DNA from: JAIBJN01 sp963811635 | GTDB taxonomy: Bacteria; Actinomycetota; Thermoleophilia; Gaiellales; Gaiellaceae | Direction of reading: 5' to 3' | DNA: 64,000 nucleotides | Assembly: GCA_963811635.1 (NCBI GenBank) | Contig: CAWESB010000006.1 | Span: 62,001-126,000, forward strand | Notes under the pieces: generated by a model | Databases searched by the model: none | The model's input: only the letters and a program-made list of their open reading frames with translations | What the model was told of the DNA's origin: nothing | Program-made: the position numbers and the translations under genes | Shown: positions 18,122 through 26,834 of the stretch, piece after piece | Position numbering within the stretch: position 1 is the stretch's first letter | Layout: every line of letters starts with the position of its first letter

Positions 18122-19280
18122 ACGCGATCTCCTCCCGCCGGCCCGAGTCGCTCGAGCGCACGATCGCGTCGCAGACCTCGGCGGCCCGATAGCCGTCCTC
18201 GAACGTCGCCCCGTGCGGCGCAACGGAGCCGTCCTCGGCGATGGCCGTCAGAAGATGGTGCAGCTCGTGCACGAAGGAATGCTCCCAGCCGATGATGTGG
18301 CCGTGGGGCCACCAGTGTCCCCAGAAGGGATGGTCGGCCTCGGAGACGAGCACGCTGCGGAAGCCCTGTGCGCGTTCGCCCGGCGTCGAGTCGCGCAGGT
18401 GAACCTGAAGCTCGTTCAGCCGCTCGAGGTCGAAGGCGATCGAGCCTTTCGAGCCGTTGATCTCCCAGGCGAAGGCGTTCTTGCGGCCGGGGCAGAACCG
18501 CGAGGCTTCGATCGTGCCGACGGCGCCGTTCTCGAACTCGACGACGGACTCGAAGGCGTCGTCGACCTCGCGGCCCTCCTTGAAGGCCCGCGTGGCCCCG
18601 CTCACCGACCCGATCTCCCCGACGAGGTAGCGCGCGAGGTCGATCACGTGCGCACCCAGGTCGCCGAGCGCTCCCGAGCCGGCCGCCTCGCGGTCGAACC
18701 GCCAGACCTGGTCGTCGATGTCCCCCCACTCCTGGAGGTAGCGCCCTCTGAAGTGGTAGATGTCGCCCAGCTCCCCGGCCTCCAGCATCTCGCGCGCGAG
18801 GCGTACCGCTGGGACGAAGCGGTAGTTGAAGGCGCACATGTGCTTGACACCGGTCGCCGCGACGCGCTGCCAGACCTCGTGGCTCTCGTCGGCCGTCCGC
18901 GCCAGCGGCTTCTCGCAGACGACGTGCCTGCCGGCCTCGGCCGCCGCGATCGTCGGCTCCGCGTGCAGGTTGTTCGGCCCGCTGTTGTCGAAGAGCTCGA
19001 TCTCGCCGTTCGCGAGCAGCTCGTGCCAGTCGGTCGTGTACTCCTCGAAGCCGTAGCGGCGCGCTGCCTCCGCGACCGCCGCCTCCGTCCTCCCGGAGAC
19101 CGCGACGAGCCGTGGCAGCAGAGGCGGCGGCCAGGTCATGTACGCGATCTTCCGGTAGGCGTTCGCGTGGGCCTTGCCCATGAAGGCGTAGCCGAGCATG
19201 CCGATTCCGATCGTCCGAAGCTCGCTCGTGCCTCCGGCCTGGCCCATGGTGAGGAAGCCGACCTCCCGCTCGTCGGCCAT
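18114..19280 (-). CDS. Gfo/Idh/MocA-family NAD(P)-dependent oxidoreductase
   Basis: A 388-residue dehydrogenase. It has a Rossmann-type GIGMLGYAFMGKAHANAY, the EKP motif in HVVCEKPLARTAD, and GDLGAHVIDLARY for substrate binding. An extra 18-20 residues (MADEREVGFLTMGQAGG) precede the fold. ATG 19280 is preferred because AGGAGCTGAGG precedes it directly; an internal ATG at MGQAGG is possible. The first half resembles enzymes acting on inositol-type or keto-sugar substrates (FNYRFVPAVRLA). It starts two bases after the isomerase stop, so it is in the same operon. It differs clearly from the paralogue at 16132, which suggests two separate oxidation steps. Confidence 0.88.
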   Translation of the reverse strand: MADEREVGFLTMGQAGGTSELRTIGIGMLGYAFMGKAHANAYRKIAYMTWPPPLLPRLVAVSGRTEAAVAEAARRYGFEEYTTDWHELLANGEIELFDNSGPNNLHAEPTIAAAEAGRHVVCEKPLARTADESHEVWQRVAATGVKHMCAFNYRFVPAVRLAREMLEAGELGDIYHFRGRYLQEWGDIDDQVWRFDREAAGSGALGDLGAHVIDLARYLVGEIGSVSGATRAFKEGREVDDAFESVVEFENGAVGTIEASRFCPGRKNAFAWEINGSKGSIAFDLERLNELQVHLRDSTPGERAQGFRSVLVSEADHPFWGHWWPHGHIIGWEHSFVHELHHLLTAIAEDGSVAPHGATFEDGYRAAEVCDAIVRSSDSGRREEIAYR

Positions 19281-19282
19281 CC

Positions 19283-20281
19283 TCAGCTCCTCTCGTAGGC
19301 CGCGTCGAACGCGACCGTCGACGGGGTGAAGTCGCTCCTGCGGACGAAGGACAGCGCGTCCTGGGCGCCCCATTCGCGATCCATGCCGGCATCCTCCCAC
19401 TCGATCGAGAGCGGCCCCTCGTAGCCGATCCGGTTGAGGGCGCGGAAGAGCGACTCGAAGTCGACGTCCCCGTGCCCCGGCGAGACGAAGTCCCAGCCGC
19501 GCCCCGCCTCCCCGAAGTTCAGGTGCCCGCCGAGGATCGAGCTGCGCCCGTCCAGGGTCCTCTTCGAGTCCTTGACGTGGACGTGGTAGATGCGGTCGGC
19601 GAACTCCTGGACGAACGCTGCCGAGTCGAGGAACTGGTGGGCGAAGTGGCTCGGGTCGAAGTTGATGCCGAAGCTTTCGCGCCGGTCGATCGCCTCGAGC
19701 GCCTTGCGCGTGGTCACGAAGTCGTAGGCGATCTCGGTGGGGTGCACCTCGAGGCCGTAGCGAACGCCCTCCGCGTCGAAGACGTCCAGGATCGGGCCCC
19801 AGCGCTCCGCGAAGTCCCGGTAGCCCGCCTCGACCTGCTCGAAGTCGTTCGGCGGGAACGAATAGAGAAGGTGCCAGATGCTCGAGCCGGTGAAGCCGTT
19901 CACCTGGGTGACGCCGAACCTCGCGGCCGCCCGCGCCGTGTCCTTCACCTTGTCGGCCGCTCGGCTGCGGACGCCCTCTGGATCGCCGTCACCCCAGACG
20001 TCCGGAGGCAGGATCGCCCCGTGACGCTCGTCGACCGGGTCACAGACCGCCTGTCCGACGAGATGCGTCGAGATGGCAACGCACTGGAGGCCGTGGCGGT
20101 CCAGGATCTCGCGCCGGCCGTCCGCGTAACCAGGATCGGCAAGCGCCTCGTCGACGTCGAAGTGATCGCCCCAGCAGGCGAGCTCGAGTCCGTCGAAGCC
20201 CCAGGCGGAGGCCTTGCCGGCGAGCTCCTCCAGCGGTAGATCGGCCCACTGGCCGGTGAAGAGCGTGACGGGACGTGCCAT
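19283..20281 (-). CDS. Sugar phosphate isomerase/epimerase (xylose isomerase-like TIM barrel)
   Basis: A 332-residue AP-endonuclease-2/xylose-isomerase-fold protein. Metal-ligand segments are seen in YGLEVHPTEIAYDF (Glu), GINFDPSHFAHQ (Asp/His), YHVHVKDSKRT (His) and LSIEWEDAGMD (Glu). This set is typical of IolE/IolH/IolI-like and related enzymes. The pairing with a Gfo/Idh/MocA dehydrogenase immediately downstream recurs in inositol and keto-sugar catabolic clusters. It is probably an isomerase, epimerase or dehydratase acting on the dehydrogenase product. The ATG at 20281 lies 11 bases after the DeoR gene stop. Confidence 0.88.
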   Translation of the reverse strand: MARPVTLFTGQWADLPLEELAGKASAWGFDGLELACWGDHFDVDEALADPGYADGRREILDRHGLQCVAISTHLVGQAVCDPVDERHGAILPPDVWGDGDPEGVRSRAADKVKDTARAAARFGVTQVNGFTGSSIWHLLYSFPPNDFEQVEAGYRDFAERWGPILDVFDAEGVRYGLEVHPTEIAYDFVTTRKALEAIDRRESFGINFDPSHFAHQFLDSAAFVQEFADRIYHVHVKDSKRTLDGRSSILGGHLNFGEAGRGWDFVSPGHGDVDFESLFRALNRIGYEGPLSIEWEDAGMDREWGAQDALSFVRRSDFTPSTVAFDAAYERS

Positions 20282-20292
20282 TCGGGTCCTCC

Positions 20293-21105
20293 TTAGGCGG
20301 TTGTGGAAGCAGCGGTCGCTTGGCCGTTGGCGACGATGAGGTTGACGCCGGCCGCCTCGAACGCGTCGATCGTCTCGCGGGGGAGGCCATCGTCGACCAC
20401 CAGGGCGTCGAGCTCCTCCGGACGCGCGATCGCAAGCAGTGCGGAGAGGCCGAACTTGGACGAGTCGATGAGGCCGATCGTCTTCGTCGAGGAATCCGAC
20501 GCGGCGTTGAGGGTGTCGGCCAGAGCCCGCCGCGTCGTGGTCAGCCCGTTCTCGAGCGTGACGCCACCGGCCGAGACGAAGGCGGTCTCCATGTTGAGGC
20601 CTGCGAGGAACTCCGCCGCCCAGCGGCCGCCGATCATGCGGAGCGTCTGGTCGACCTCGCCGGGCGTGACCACGACGTGGATGGACTGGGCTTGAAGCTC
20701 GACGGCGATCGCCGGGGAGTTCGTCACGAGGGTGAGCGCGCGCGGCGGATGACGCTCCAGATGGCGGGCGAGAACGAGGCAGGTCGTGGACGAGTCGACG
20801 AAGATCGTCGAACCGTCCTCGACGAAATCGGCGGCGCGCGCCGCGATCGCCTGCTTCGCGGCCAAGCCCTGCTTGAGCCGCTTCGTCCAGTCGGTAGCCA
20901 CGCGGAGCTCCCTGGGACCGCTGCCGGGTGGGCGCGCGCCTCCGTGCACGCGCTCGATGAGCCCGTCTCGCGCCAGTCGCTCGAGGTCCCGGTGAACCGT
21001 GATCGGCGAGACGCCGTAGTCGCGCGCGAGCTCGGCGATCGACGCGCCTCCGTCGCGCTGAATCCTCTCGAGAATGCTGGCTCTGCGAATGTCGGCCGGC
21101 ATCAC
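20293..21105 (-). CDS. DeoR/GlpR-family transcriptional regulator
   Basis: A 270-residue repressor with an N-terminal winged helix-turn-helix (RRASILERIQRDGG, VSPITVHRDLERLARDGL) and a C-terminal DeoR sensor domain of the phosphosugar isomerase fold (IFVDSSTTCLVLARHL, LVTNSPAIAVEL). DeoR members are usually released by a phosphorylated sugar intermediate, which fits the adjoining kinase and aldolase. Two ATG codons are in tandem (MMPAD); either may be used. It is embedded in the operon, ten bases after the UPF0261 gene stop, and is the best candidate for the pathway regulator. No operator was identified with confidence. Confidence 0.9.
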   Translation of the reverse strand: MMPADIRRASILERIQRDGGASIAELARDYGVSPITVHRDLERLARDGLIERVHGGARPPGSGPRELRVATDWTKRLKQGLAAKQAIAARAADFVEDGSTIFVDSSTTCLVLARHLERHPPRALTLVTNSPAIAVELQAQSIHVVVTPGEVDQTLRMIGGRWAAEFLAGLNMETAFVSAGGVTLENGLTTTRRALADTLNAASDSSTKTIGLIDSSKFGLSALLAIARPEELDALVVDDGLPRETIDAFEAAGVNLIVANGQATAASTTA

Positions 21106-21115
21106 ACCGTCCTCA

Positions 21116-22357
21116 TCAGGTCGCGGACGTCGGCATGGAGGACAGGGCGAGGTACCGCTCGGCGACGAGGTCTGCGAACGCCGGGTCGTTCACATGCGTG
21201 TCGGCGAGCTCGAGCTGGATGTCGGGCCGAAGCGCAGTTCCGAGAGCATCCAGGAAGGCGGCATCGGCCTCCGGGAACCAGAGGTCGCCTCCCTCGACGT
21301 CGGCCAGCGAGAAGCCGCGGGTCGGGGCGAGAACGTGCACGGGCCCTTGCGCCTCGCTGAGCCGTTCGGCGACGATGCGGCCGAGCTCCGCCATCTCCCC
21401 AGGTTCGAGCCGGACGAGAGTGGCCACTGGATTGTGGTAGTAGCTCTGGCGCGTCCGGTACTCGGCGGGAAGGGTGTCGGGTGCGCCCTGGTTGAAGAAG
21501 TCGACGCAGCCGGGGACGACCACCTGCGGAACGCCCCTCTCGCCCGCGGCCCGGAGGCGATTCGGCCCTGTCGAGTGGAGCCCGTCCAGGAGGGAGTTCG
21601 CGACCTCGGAGAGCGTGTAGTCGATCACGCCGGCGAGCGCGCCCGCTTCGACGAGCTTCTCCATCGCGGGCCCGCCGACACCGTTCGCGTGGAAGATGAC
21701 CGGCTCGTGGCCGGCCTGCTCGAGCGCGGTGCGGATACGCATGACCGCCGGCGTGGTGTGCCCGAGCATCGTGATGCCCACGCTCCGTCCGCCCAGGTCC
21801 TGGAGCGGGCGCCCGGCCTCCCGAGCCATGCCCGCGACCGCGGCCGCCGCGTTGTCGAACACGGAGCGCGCAATCGGGTTGAGGCCGAGGATGTCGACGA
21901 CCGAATGCATGACGAGCACGTCGCTCTCGCCCACGAAGGGGCCGAACGCGCGGCGGCCCGAGGCGCTCGGCGTCACGATCAGCTTGGGGACGCCGACCGG
22001 AAGCGCGTGCATCGCGGCCGCTCCCAGGAGGGCTCCCTCCGCTCCGCCCAGACAGAGCACCCCGTCCAGGCGGCCCTCGAGCCAGAGGCGAAGGCAGACG
22101 GCCCGCACTCCCTCTGCCATCAGCTCGACCGCCGAGCCTCGGCTCCCCGCCGACCGGATGCGCTCCAGCTCGTGACCCCCCTCCCTGGCCACCTCCTCCC
22201 GCGTGATGTCGGCGCCCGTGCCCGGCTCACCCAGGATCCCCGAGTCGATCACGACCGGCCGGACTCCGAGGCCCACCAGTCGCTCGCGCACGTAGGCGAT
22301 CTCGTCGCCCTTCGTGTCGAGCGTGCCGATCAGCGCGATTTGTGGCTCGTCCTTCAC
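21116..22357 (-). CDS. Tm-1-like ATP-binding domain protein (UPF0261), copy 1
   Basis: A 413-residue UPF0261 protein, homologous to the N-terminal half of the tomato antiviral protein Tm-1. The N-terminus IALIGTLDTKGDEIAYVRE is the family hallmark. LCLGGAEGALLGAAAM and HANGVGGPAMEKLVEAG are further conserved glycine segments. PGCVDFFNQG and YYHNPVATLVRL occur in the second Rossmann-like half. In Tm-1 this domain binds ATP; the bacterial reaction is not established to my knowledge. A second copy occurs at 26831-28063, next to the TIM-barrel partner. This copy lacks an adjacent partner and lies between the creatininase and DeoR genes. Confidence 0.9.
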   Translation of the reverse strand: MKDEPQIALIGTLDTKGDEIAYVRERLVGLGVRPVVIDSGILGEPGTGADITREEVAREGGHELERIRSAGSRGSAVELMAEGVRAVCLRLWLEGRLDGVLCLGGAEGALLGAAAMHALPVGVPKLIVTPSASGRRAFGPFVGESDVLVMHSVVDILGLNPIARSVFDNAAAAVAGMAREAGRPLQDLGGRSVGITMLGHTTPAVMRIRTALEQAGHEPVIFHANGVGGPAMEKLVEAGALAGVIDYTLSEVANSLLDGLHSTGPNRLRAAGERGVPQVVVPGCVDFFNQGAPDTLPAEYRTRQSYYHNPVATLVRLEPGEMAELGRIVAERLSEAQGPVHVLAPTRGFSLADVEGGDLWFPEADAAFLDALGTALRPDIQLELADTHVNDPAFADLVAERYLALSSMPTSAT

Positions 22358-22367
22358 AGGCCCCCCG

Positions 22368-23222
22368 TCATGCCCGGTCGTGCCACTCCCGCGTGTGCAC
22401 CTCGACCGGCACCTTCTGGAACTCCTCCAGCGCCGCCGCGAGGTGCGCGGCGTACAGCTCGTACGTCTGCTCGCCCTTCTCGGCGGTCGCCCTGAAGGGG
22501 TTGCCGATCACGCCGCTCGGCGTGAAGTCGCTGTGGTCCGTGGGGAAGAGGAAGTACTGGTACCCCTGGAACTCGACCTCCGGCGCCCCGTCCAGCTTGA
22601 CGAATCCGTCAGGGAACCAGTCCGGGCGCTTGACCTTCTGGTTCACGGCCCGGTCCATGCGGACGAGCCGCTCGTCGTGCGCCATCACCTGGGCGGTCTC
22701 GAGCTCGCTGGAGTGCCAGCCCGGCGTCTCCTCGGGCGGGTTCTCCATCACCGGGTCGATCAGGCCGAGATACCGCTCGGCGTAGAGCTTCGAGAACGTG
22801 ACGAAGGCGCCTGTCTCGTACCGGATCCGCCGCAGCAGCGGGTCGATGATCTTCGTGTTCGAGCCGTGGTTGTTGACGAACACGAGCCGGTTGAACCCGT
22901 GGTGGATGAGCGAGCGCGCCACGTCGTGGTAGACGTCGAGCAGGATCTGCGAGCGGATCGTGATCGTCCCGGTCCCCTCGCCCGGCCCGTACATGTGCTG
23001 CGGCGAGTAGCCGAACCAGACACAGGGCGTGTACAGGACCTCAGCCCGCTCGGCGGCGCGCCGGGTGATCTCGTCGGCCTGGATCGTGTCCGTCGCAAGC
23101 GGCAGATGGGGGCCGTGCTGCTCCAGGCTCGCGATGGGGATCATCACGATGTCCTTCTCGGCCAAGTAGGCCTGGATGTCCGGCGGGGCGAGATCGGCGA
23201 TGTTGTAAGAAGGCAGCTCCAT
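22368..23222 (-). CDS. Creatininase-family amidohydrolase
   Basis: A 284-residue member of the creatininase (creatinine amidohydrolase/MftE/ArfB) fold. The metal-binding motifs are present: IASLEQHGPHLPLATD supplies Glu/His/Asp, and VFVNNHGSNT and GWHSSELETAQVM supply the second His/Glu set. Family members open cyclic amides, deformylate or process peptides; the substrate cannot be read from sequence. The ATG at 23222 is preceded by an AGGAGG-type site. The frame stays open upstream, but only as a shadow of other genes. Its position among sugar enzymes suggests hydrolysis of a lactam, lactone or amide in the pathway. Confidence 0.85.
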   Translation of the reverse strand: MELPSYNIADLAPPDIQAYLAEKDIVMIPIASLEQHGPHLPLATDTIQADEITRRAAERAEVLYTPCVWFGYSPQHMYGPGEGTGTITIRSQILLDVYHDVARSLIHHGFNRLVFVNNHGSNTKIIDPLLRRIRYETGAFVTFSKLYAERYLGLIDPVMENPPEETPGWHSSELETAQVMAHDERLVRMDRAVNQKVKRPDWFPDGFVKLDGAPEVEFQGYQYFLFPTDHSDFTPSGVIGNPFRATAEKGEQTYELYAAHLAAALEEFQKVPVEVHTREWHDRA

Positions 23223-23230
23223 CGGACCTC

Positions 23231-24139
23231 CTACGCGGGCGCCGCCGCGCTCGCGGCCTGGCGCAGGCAGTCGATCGACTCCTGCACGTACCGGTCGTAC
23301 AGCTCCTCGGGAACGGCGCCCGTGCCGTGATCGCGCAGGAACTGCTCGAGGCCGACGCTCGCGTCGGCCTCGGACGCGTCGCCGATCTCGGTGCGCTCGG
23401 AGATCCGGCTGCGATCGACCGTGGCCACGAACTCGACGGTCACATATCCCTCGTAGCCGACCTCGCCGAGCGTGCGCAGGATCAGCTCCCAGTCGATCGC
23501 GCCCTGGCCGGGGGGCATGCGGTTGTTGTCGGCCACGTGGAAGTCGACGAGCTTGTCGCCGGCGGCCCTGATGGCGGAGGGCCAGTCGGCCTCCTCGATG
23601 TTCATGTGGAAGATGTCGAGGCAAACGCCGCAGTCGCCGCCGACGTCCTCGGCCAGCGCGAGCGCCTGGTCGCAGCGGTTCAGGAAGTAGGTCTCGAAGC
23701 GGTTCAGCGGCTCGAGCGCGAGCCGGACTCCGCTGCTCTCGGCGTGCGCCTGGCACTCCTTCAGGCTCTCGACCGCCCACTTCCACTCCTCCTCGGGAGT
23801 GGACATGGGCGTGACCTTGCCGACGGTCGACGGCACGACGGTCAGGATCGAGCCGCCGAGCGCCTTGATCAGGTCGATCGTGTCCTTGACGTACTGGACG
23901 CTGCCGATGCGCACGTATTTGTCCTCGTGCAGCAGGTCGCGTCCGCCGACCATGAGCGTCACGGAGCCCCAGCACTCGAGGCCGTGCTCGTCGAGCAGCG
24001 AGCGCACCTGCTTCGCGTCGTAGAGCGCCGGCTCGCCGGAGATCTCGATTCCGTCGTAGCCGGAGCGAGCCAGCCGCCGGATCGTCGTCTCGATCGGCTC
24101 GGGCCGCATCCAGTTGTGCATCGCCACCTTCAGTGCCAT
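23231..24139 (-). CDS. Ketose 3-epimerase-like sugar isomerase/epimerase
   Basis: A 302-residue TIM-barrel enzyme. The active-site layout follows the D-tagatose/D-psicose 3-epimerase group: LALEPLNRFETYFLN (metal Glu and substrate-binding Arg), CGVCLDIFHMNIEE (Asp/His), FHVADNNRMPPGQG (His, Arg) and VTVEFVATV (Glu). The NRFET and FHMNIEE signatures make ketose C3 epimerisation the most likely chemistry, though related isomerases share them. It is in the same operon, 8 bases upstream of the creatininase gene and 27 bases downstream of the FAD oxidase gene. Confidence 0.86.
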   Translation of the reverse strand: MALKVAMHNWMRPEPIETTIRRLARSGYDGIEISGEPALYDAKQVRSLLDEHGLECWGSVTLMVGGRDLLHEDKYVRIGSVQYVKDTIDLIKALGGSILTVVPSTVGKVTPMSTPEEEWKWAVESLKECQAHAESSGVRLALEPLNRFETYFLNRCDQALALAEDVGGDCGVCLDIFHMNIEEADWPSAIRAAGDKLVDFHVADNNRMPPGQGAIDWELILRTLGEVGYEGYVTVEFVATVDRSRISERTEIGDASEADASVGLEQFLRDHGTGAVPEELYDRYVQESIDCLRQAASAAAPA

Positions 24140-24166
24140 TCGGTCCTCCTCGCGTTGCCGACTGCG

Positions 24167-25591
24167 TTACAGATCGAGCTTGCCCGGGTTCATGATCCGG
24201 TTCGGGTCGAGCACCTCCTTGATCCGGCGCAGGACGTCGAGCGCGGGCCCGTGCTGGGCTCGCATGTACGGCGCGAGCTTGAGCCCGACGCCGTGATGGT
24301 CGTTCATGACGCCGCCGGCGCCGAGCATCGCCTGCACGGCGTCCGCCCAGATCCGGTCGTGCAAGTCGATGGCCTCGGGCCCGCCGTCCGGGACGATGAA
24401 GCGGCCGTACATCATCGTCCCCCACGGGTACCAGTGGCTGAAGTGGACCTTGAGCGCGAGCCCGTGCTCGGCATACGGCGCCTCGACCGCCGCTTTCACC
24501 GCCCGGTAGACGTCGTAGATGCGCGCGTAGGGAGCGACCGCCTCGATCGTCCCCCAGATGGCGGGCAACTGCGGATGGTGCGGCGGCTTGTAGAACTCGT
24601 AGCGGCGCTTCCACCAGGTCTCGCCGAGCTTGCCGTCGAGGACGACGGCGCCGCGCTCGCGGGCGAGCGCGAGCAGCGTCTCCGCCTCCGCGTCGGCAAC
24701 GGCGGACTCGCCCTCGAAGCAGAACACCGTGCAGACACCCTCCAGCTCCTGCTCGACGACGGGCCCGAGCGACGTGCGGGTGGCCACCTCGTCGTACATG
24801 CGCACGACGGAGGGGCGCAGGCCGCGGGCGATGATGGAGCGCACCGTGGCGATCCCCTCGGGCACCGATCCGAACGAGACCGCCTCGAAGCGGCGCGCCG
24901 CCGGGAGGGGCGCGAGCTGGAGGCTCGCGCGGGTGACGACGCCGAGCGTGCCCTCGGAGCCGATGAAGAGCTGCGTCAGCTCGGGCCCCACCGCGTGCCT
25001 GGGGACGCCGACGGTCTCGATCACGGTCCCGTCCGCGAGGGCGACGCGGAGGGAGAGGACGAGATCCTCGATCTTGCCGTAGCGCGTCGAGAGCACCCCG
25101 GAGCCGCGGGCGGCGACGTAGCCGCCGACCGTCGCCAGATCGACCGAAGCCGGATAGTGCGGGAGCATGAGCCCTCGCTCGTTCAACGCGCGCTCGAGCA
25201 CCTCGCCGTTGACGCCCGCCTCGGCCGTCACCGTCAGCGATTCCTCGTCCACCTCGACGATGCGGTCGAGGCGTGTGAGGTCGAGGAGGATGCCGCCCCC
25301 GACCGGAACCGCTCCTCCCTGGCTTCCCGAGCCGCCGCCTCGGGGGACCACGGGGAGACCTCGCTCGTTGGCGAAGCGGAGCACCGCGGCGACGCCGGCC
25401 TCGTCAGCCGGCAGGACAGCGACGTCCGGGACGCCGAGCGGGCTCCCGCTCGCTTGCGCCGCGAGCGCCTTCCAGTAGGTGTCGGCGGCGTAACGCTCGA
25501 GGCCGTCCGCGTCGGCGATGACCGCGTCGTCGCCTACGAGACCACGGAGGTCTTGCACGAATGTCTCGCTCCTGGGCGTCCCGACGCTCAT
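24167..25591 (-). CDS. FAD-binding oxidase, GlcD/AGPS-like
   Basis: A 474-residue flavoprotein with the PCMH FAD-binding fold (VVPRGGGSGSQGGAVPVGGG, YVAARGSGVLSTRYGKIED, FIGSEGTLGVVTRASL) and an FAD-oxidase C-terminal domain. The C-terminal NDHHGVGLKLAPYM and the KVHFSHWYPWGTMMYGRF region resemble alkyldihydroxyacetonephosphate synthase-like oxidases more than the GlcD at 12519. No Fe-S partner adjoins it, so it may be a self-contained oxidase or dehydrogenase of a hydroxy acid or sugar. It overlaps the cupin gene by four bases (ATGA). Confidence 0.85.
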   Translation of the reverse strand: MSVGTPRSETFVQDLRGLVGDDAVIADADGLERYAADTYWKALAAQASGSPLGVPDVAVLPADEAGVAAVLRFANERGLPVVPRGGGSGSQGGAVPVGGGILLDLTRLDRIVEVDEESLTVTAEAGVNGEVLERALNERGLMLPHYPASVDLATVGGYVAARGSGVLSTRYGKIEDLVLSLRVALADGTVIETVGVPRHAVGPELTQLFIGSEGTLGVVTRASLQLAPLPAARRFEAVSFGSVPEGIATVRSIIARGLRPSVVRMYDEVATRTSLGPVVEQELEGVCTVFCFEGESAVADAEAETLLALARERGAVVLDGKLGETWWKRRYEFYKPPHHPQLPAIWGTIEAVAPYARIYDVYRAVKAAVEAPYAEHGLALKVHFSHWYPWGTMMYGRFIVPDGGPEAIDLHDRIWADAVQAMLGAGGVMNDHHGVGLKLAPYMRAQHGPALDVLRRIKEVLDPNRIMNPGKLDL

Positions 25592-25992
25592 GACGACCGC
25601 AGCGACCTCCAGGGCTCCTCGCCGGAGACGTCCACGAGCTCGTAGCCTCCCTCACCGGCGCACGGACCGAGGGCGACCGTCAACCGCGCCGTCTCCTGCG
25701 CCGTGTTGAACGAGGCGTGGACGGTGCCCATCCCGATGAACACGGCCTCGCCGGGCCCGAGGGTCGTCTTCTCACCCTCGAGCCACTGCTCGATCTCGCC
25801 CGCCTGGACGACGATCACCTCTTCCTGCTCGGGGTGCGTATGGAAGTCGTGGCCGTGGCCCGGCTCCAGCGAGACGTCGAGCACCGTGAGCTGTCGCGCA
25901 CCCGTGGACGGTGGCCGGCTGATCCACCCGAGGCCACCCCAGTCGAGCTGCTCGCGCTCGATGTCGGTCTCGTGGACGAACCTCCCGTTCAT
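25588..25992 (-). CDS. Cupin-domain protein
   Basis: A 134-residue single-cupin protein. Motif 1, GHGHDFHTHPEQEEVIVVQAG, shows the metal-binding His and Glu residues, and motif 2 lies in GPGEAVFIGMGTVHASFN, so a metal site is probably intact. Such small cupins act as sugar isomerases, oxygenases or sensors. The ATG at 25992 overlaps the TIM-barrel gene stop, and the cupin stop overlaps the FAD oxidase start, so translation is coupled on both sides. Specific role unknown. Confidence 0.82.
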   Translation of the reverse strand: MNGRFVHETDIEREQLDWGGLGWISRPPSTGARQLTVLDVSLEPGHGHDFHTHPEQEEVIVVQAGEIEQWLEGEKTTLGPGEAVFIGMGTVHASFNTAQETARLTVALGPCAGEGGYELVDVSGEEPWRSLRSS

Positions 25993-26834
25993 ACGTGTTC
26001 TCCTTCCCGCCTGCGGGCGGGGATCGCCTTGAAGCGCTTGACGGTCTCGGTCAGCGCGATTTCGGTCGGGAGCCGCTCCATGCTCGAGGCCCCGAAGAAG
26101 CCGACGACGCCCTGCGTGCGCTCGAGCACGTAGGCCGCGTCGTCCGGCTCGGAGATGGGGCCGCCGTGACAGAGGACGAGGACCTCGGGCGCGACCTCCA
26201 CGGCCGCGTCGTGCATTGCCTGAATGAGCTCGACCGACTCGTCGAGCGTCCTGGCGGTCTCGGCGCCGATCGACCCGCCCGTCGTCAACCCCATGTGGGG
26301 AACGAGCACGTCGGCGCCCGCCCCCGCCATCGCCCGGGCATCCTCCGGCGTGAAGACGTACGGGCAGGTGAGCAGGCCGAGCTCCCGCGCGGCGCGAATC
26401 ATCTCCACCTCGAGCGCGTAGCTCATGCCCGTCTCCTCGAGGTTCTGACGGAAGATCCCGTCGATGAGGCCGACGGTGGGGAAGTTCTGGACGCCCGTGA
26501 AGCCGGCCTCCTGCACCTGCCGGAGGAAGACCGGCATGAGCCGGAAGGGATCCGTGCCGCACACGCCGGCGAGGACAGGCGTCGACTCCACGACCGGGAG
26601 CACCTCTCCCGCCATCTCCATGACGATCGCATTCGCGTCGCCGTAGGGGAGGAGGCCGGCGAGGGATCCGCGGCCCGCCATGCGATACCGCCCGGAGTTG
26701 TAGACGATGATGAGATCGGCGCCGCCGGCCTCCGCGCACTTCGCCGAGAGCCCCGTCCCGGCGCCGGCGCCGATGATCGGCCGGCCGCCCTGCGCCTGCG
26801 CCCGCAGGCGCGCCAGCGCTTCCTCTCGCTTCAT
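25989..26834 (-). CDS. Phosphoenolpyruvate hydrolase-like TIM-barrel protein (Tm-1 C-terminal type)
   Basis: A 281-residue TIM barrel of the PEP-hydrolase/IGPS-like family (Pfam PEP_hydrolase), homologous to the C-terminal half of plant Tm-1. Hallmarks are PIIGAGAGTGLSAKCAEAGG, LIIVYNSGRYRMAGRGSLAG, LPYGDANAIVMEM and GVQNFPTVGLIDG. The gene overlaps the UPF0261 gene just upstream (26831-28063) by four bases, giving the two Tm-1 halves in the same order as in the fusion protein. The two products therefore probably act as one complex. The biochemical reaction is not established. Confidence 0.88.
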   Translation of the reverse strand: MKREEALARLRAQAQGGRPIIGAGAGTGLSAKCAEAGGADLIIVYNSGRYRMAGRGSLAGLLPYGDANAIVMEMAGEVLPVVESTPVLAGVCGTDPFRLMPVFLRQVQEAGFTGVQNFPTVGLIDGIFRQNLEETGMSYALEVEMIRAARELGLLTCPYVFTPEDARAMAGAGADVLVPHMGLTTGGSIGAETARTLDESVELIQAMHDAAVEVAPEVLVLCHGGPISEPDDAAYVLERTQGVVGFFGASSMERLPTEIALTETVKRFKAIPARRREGEHV

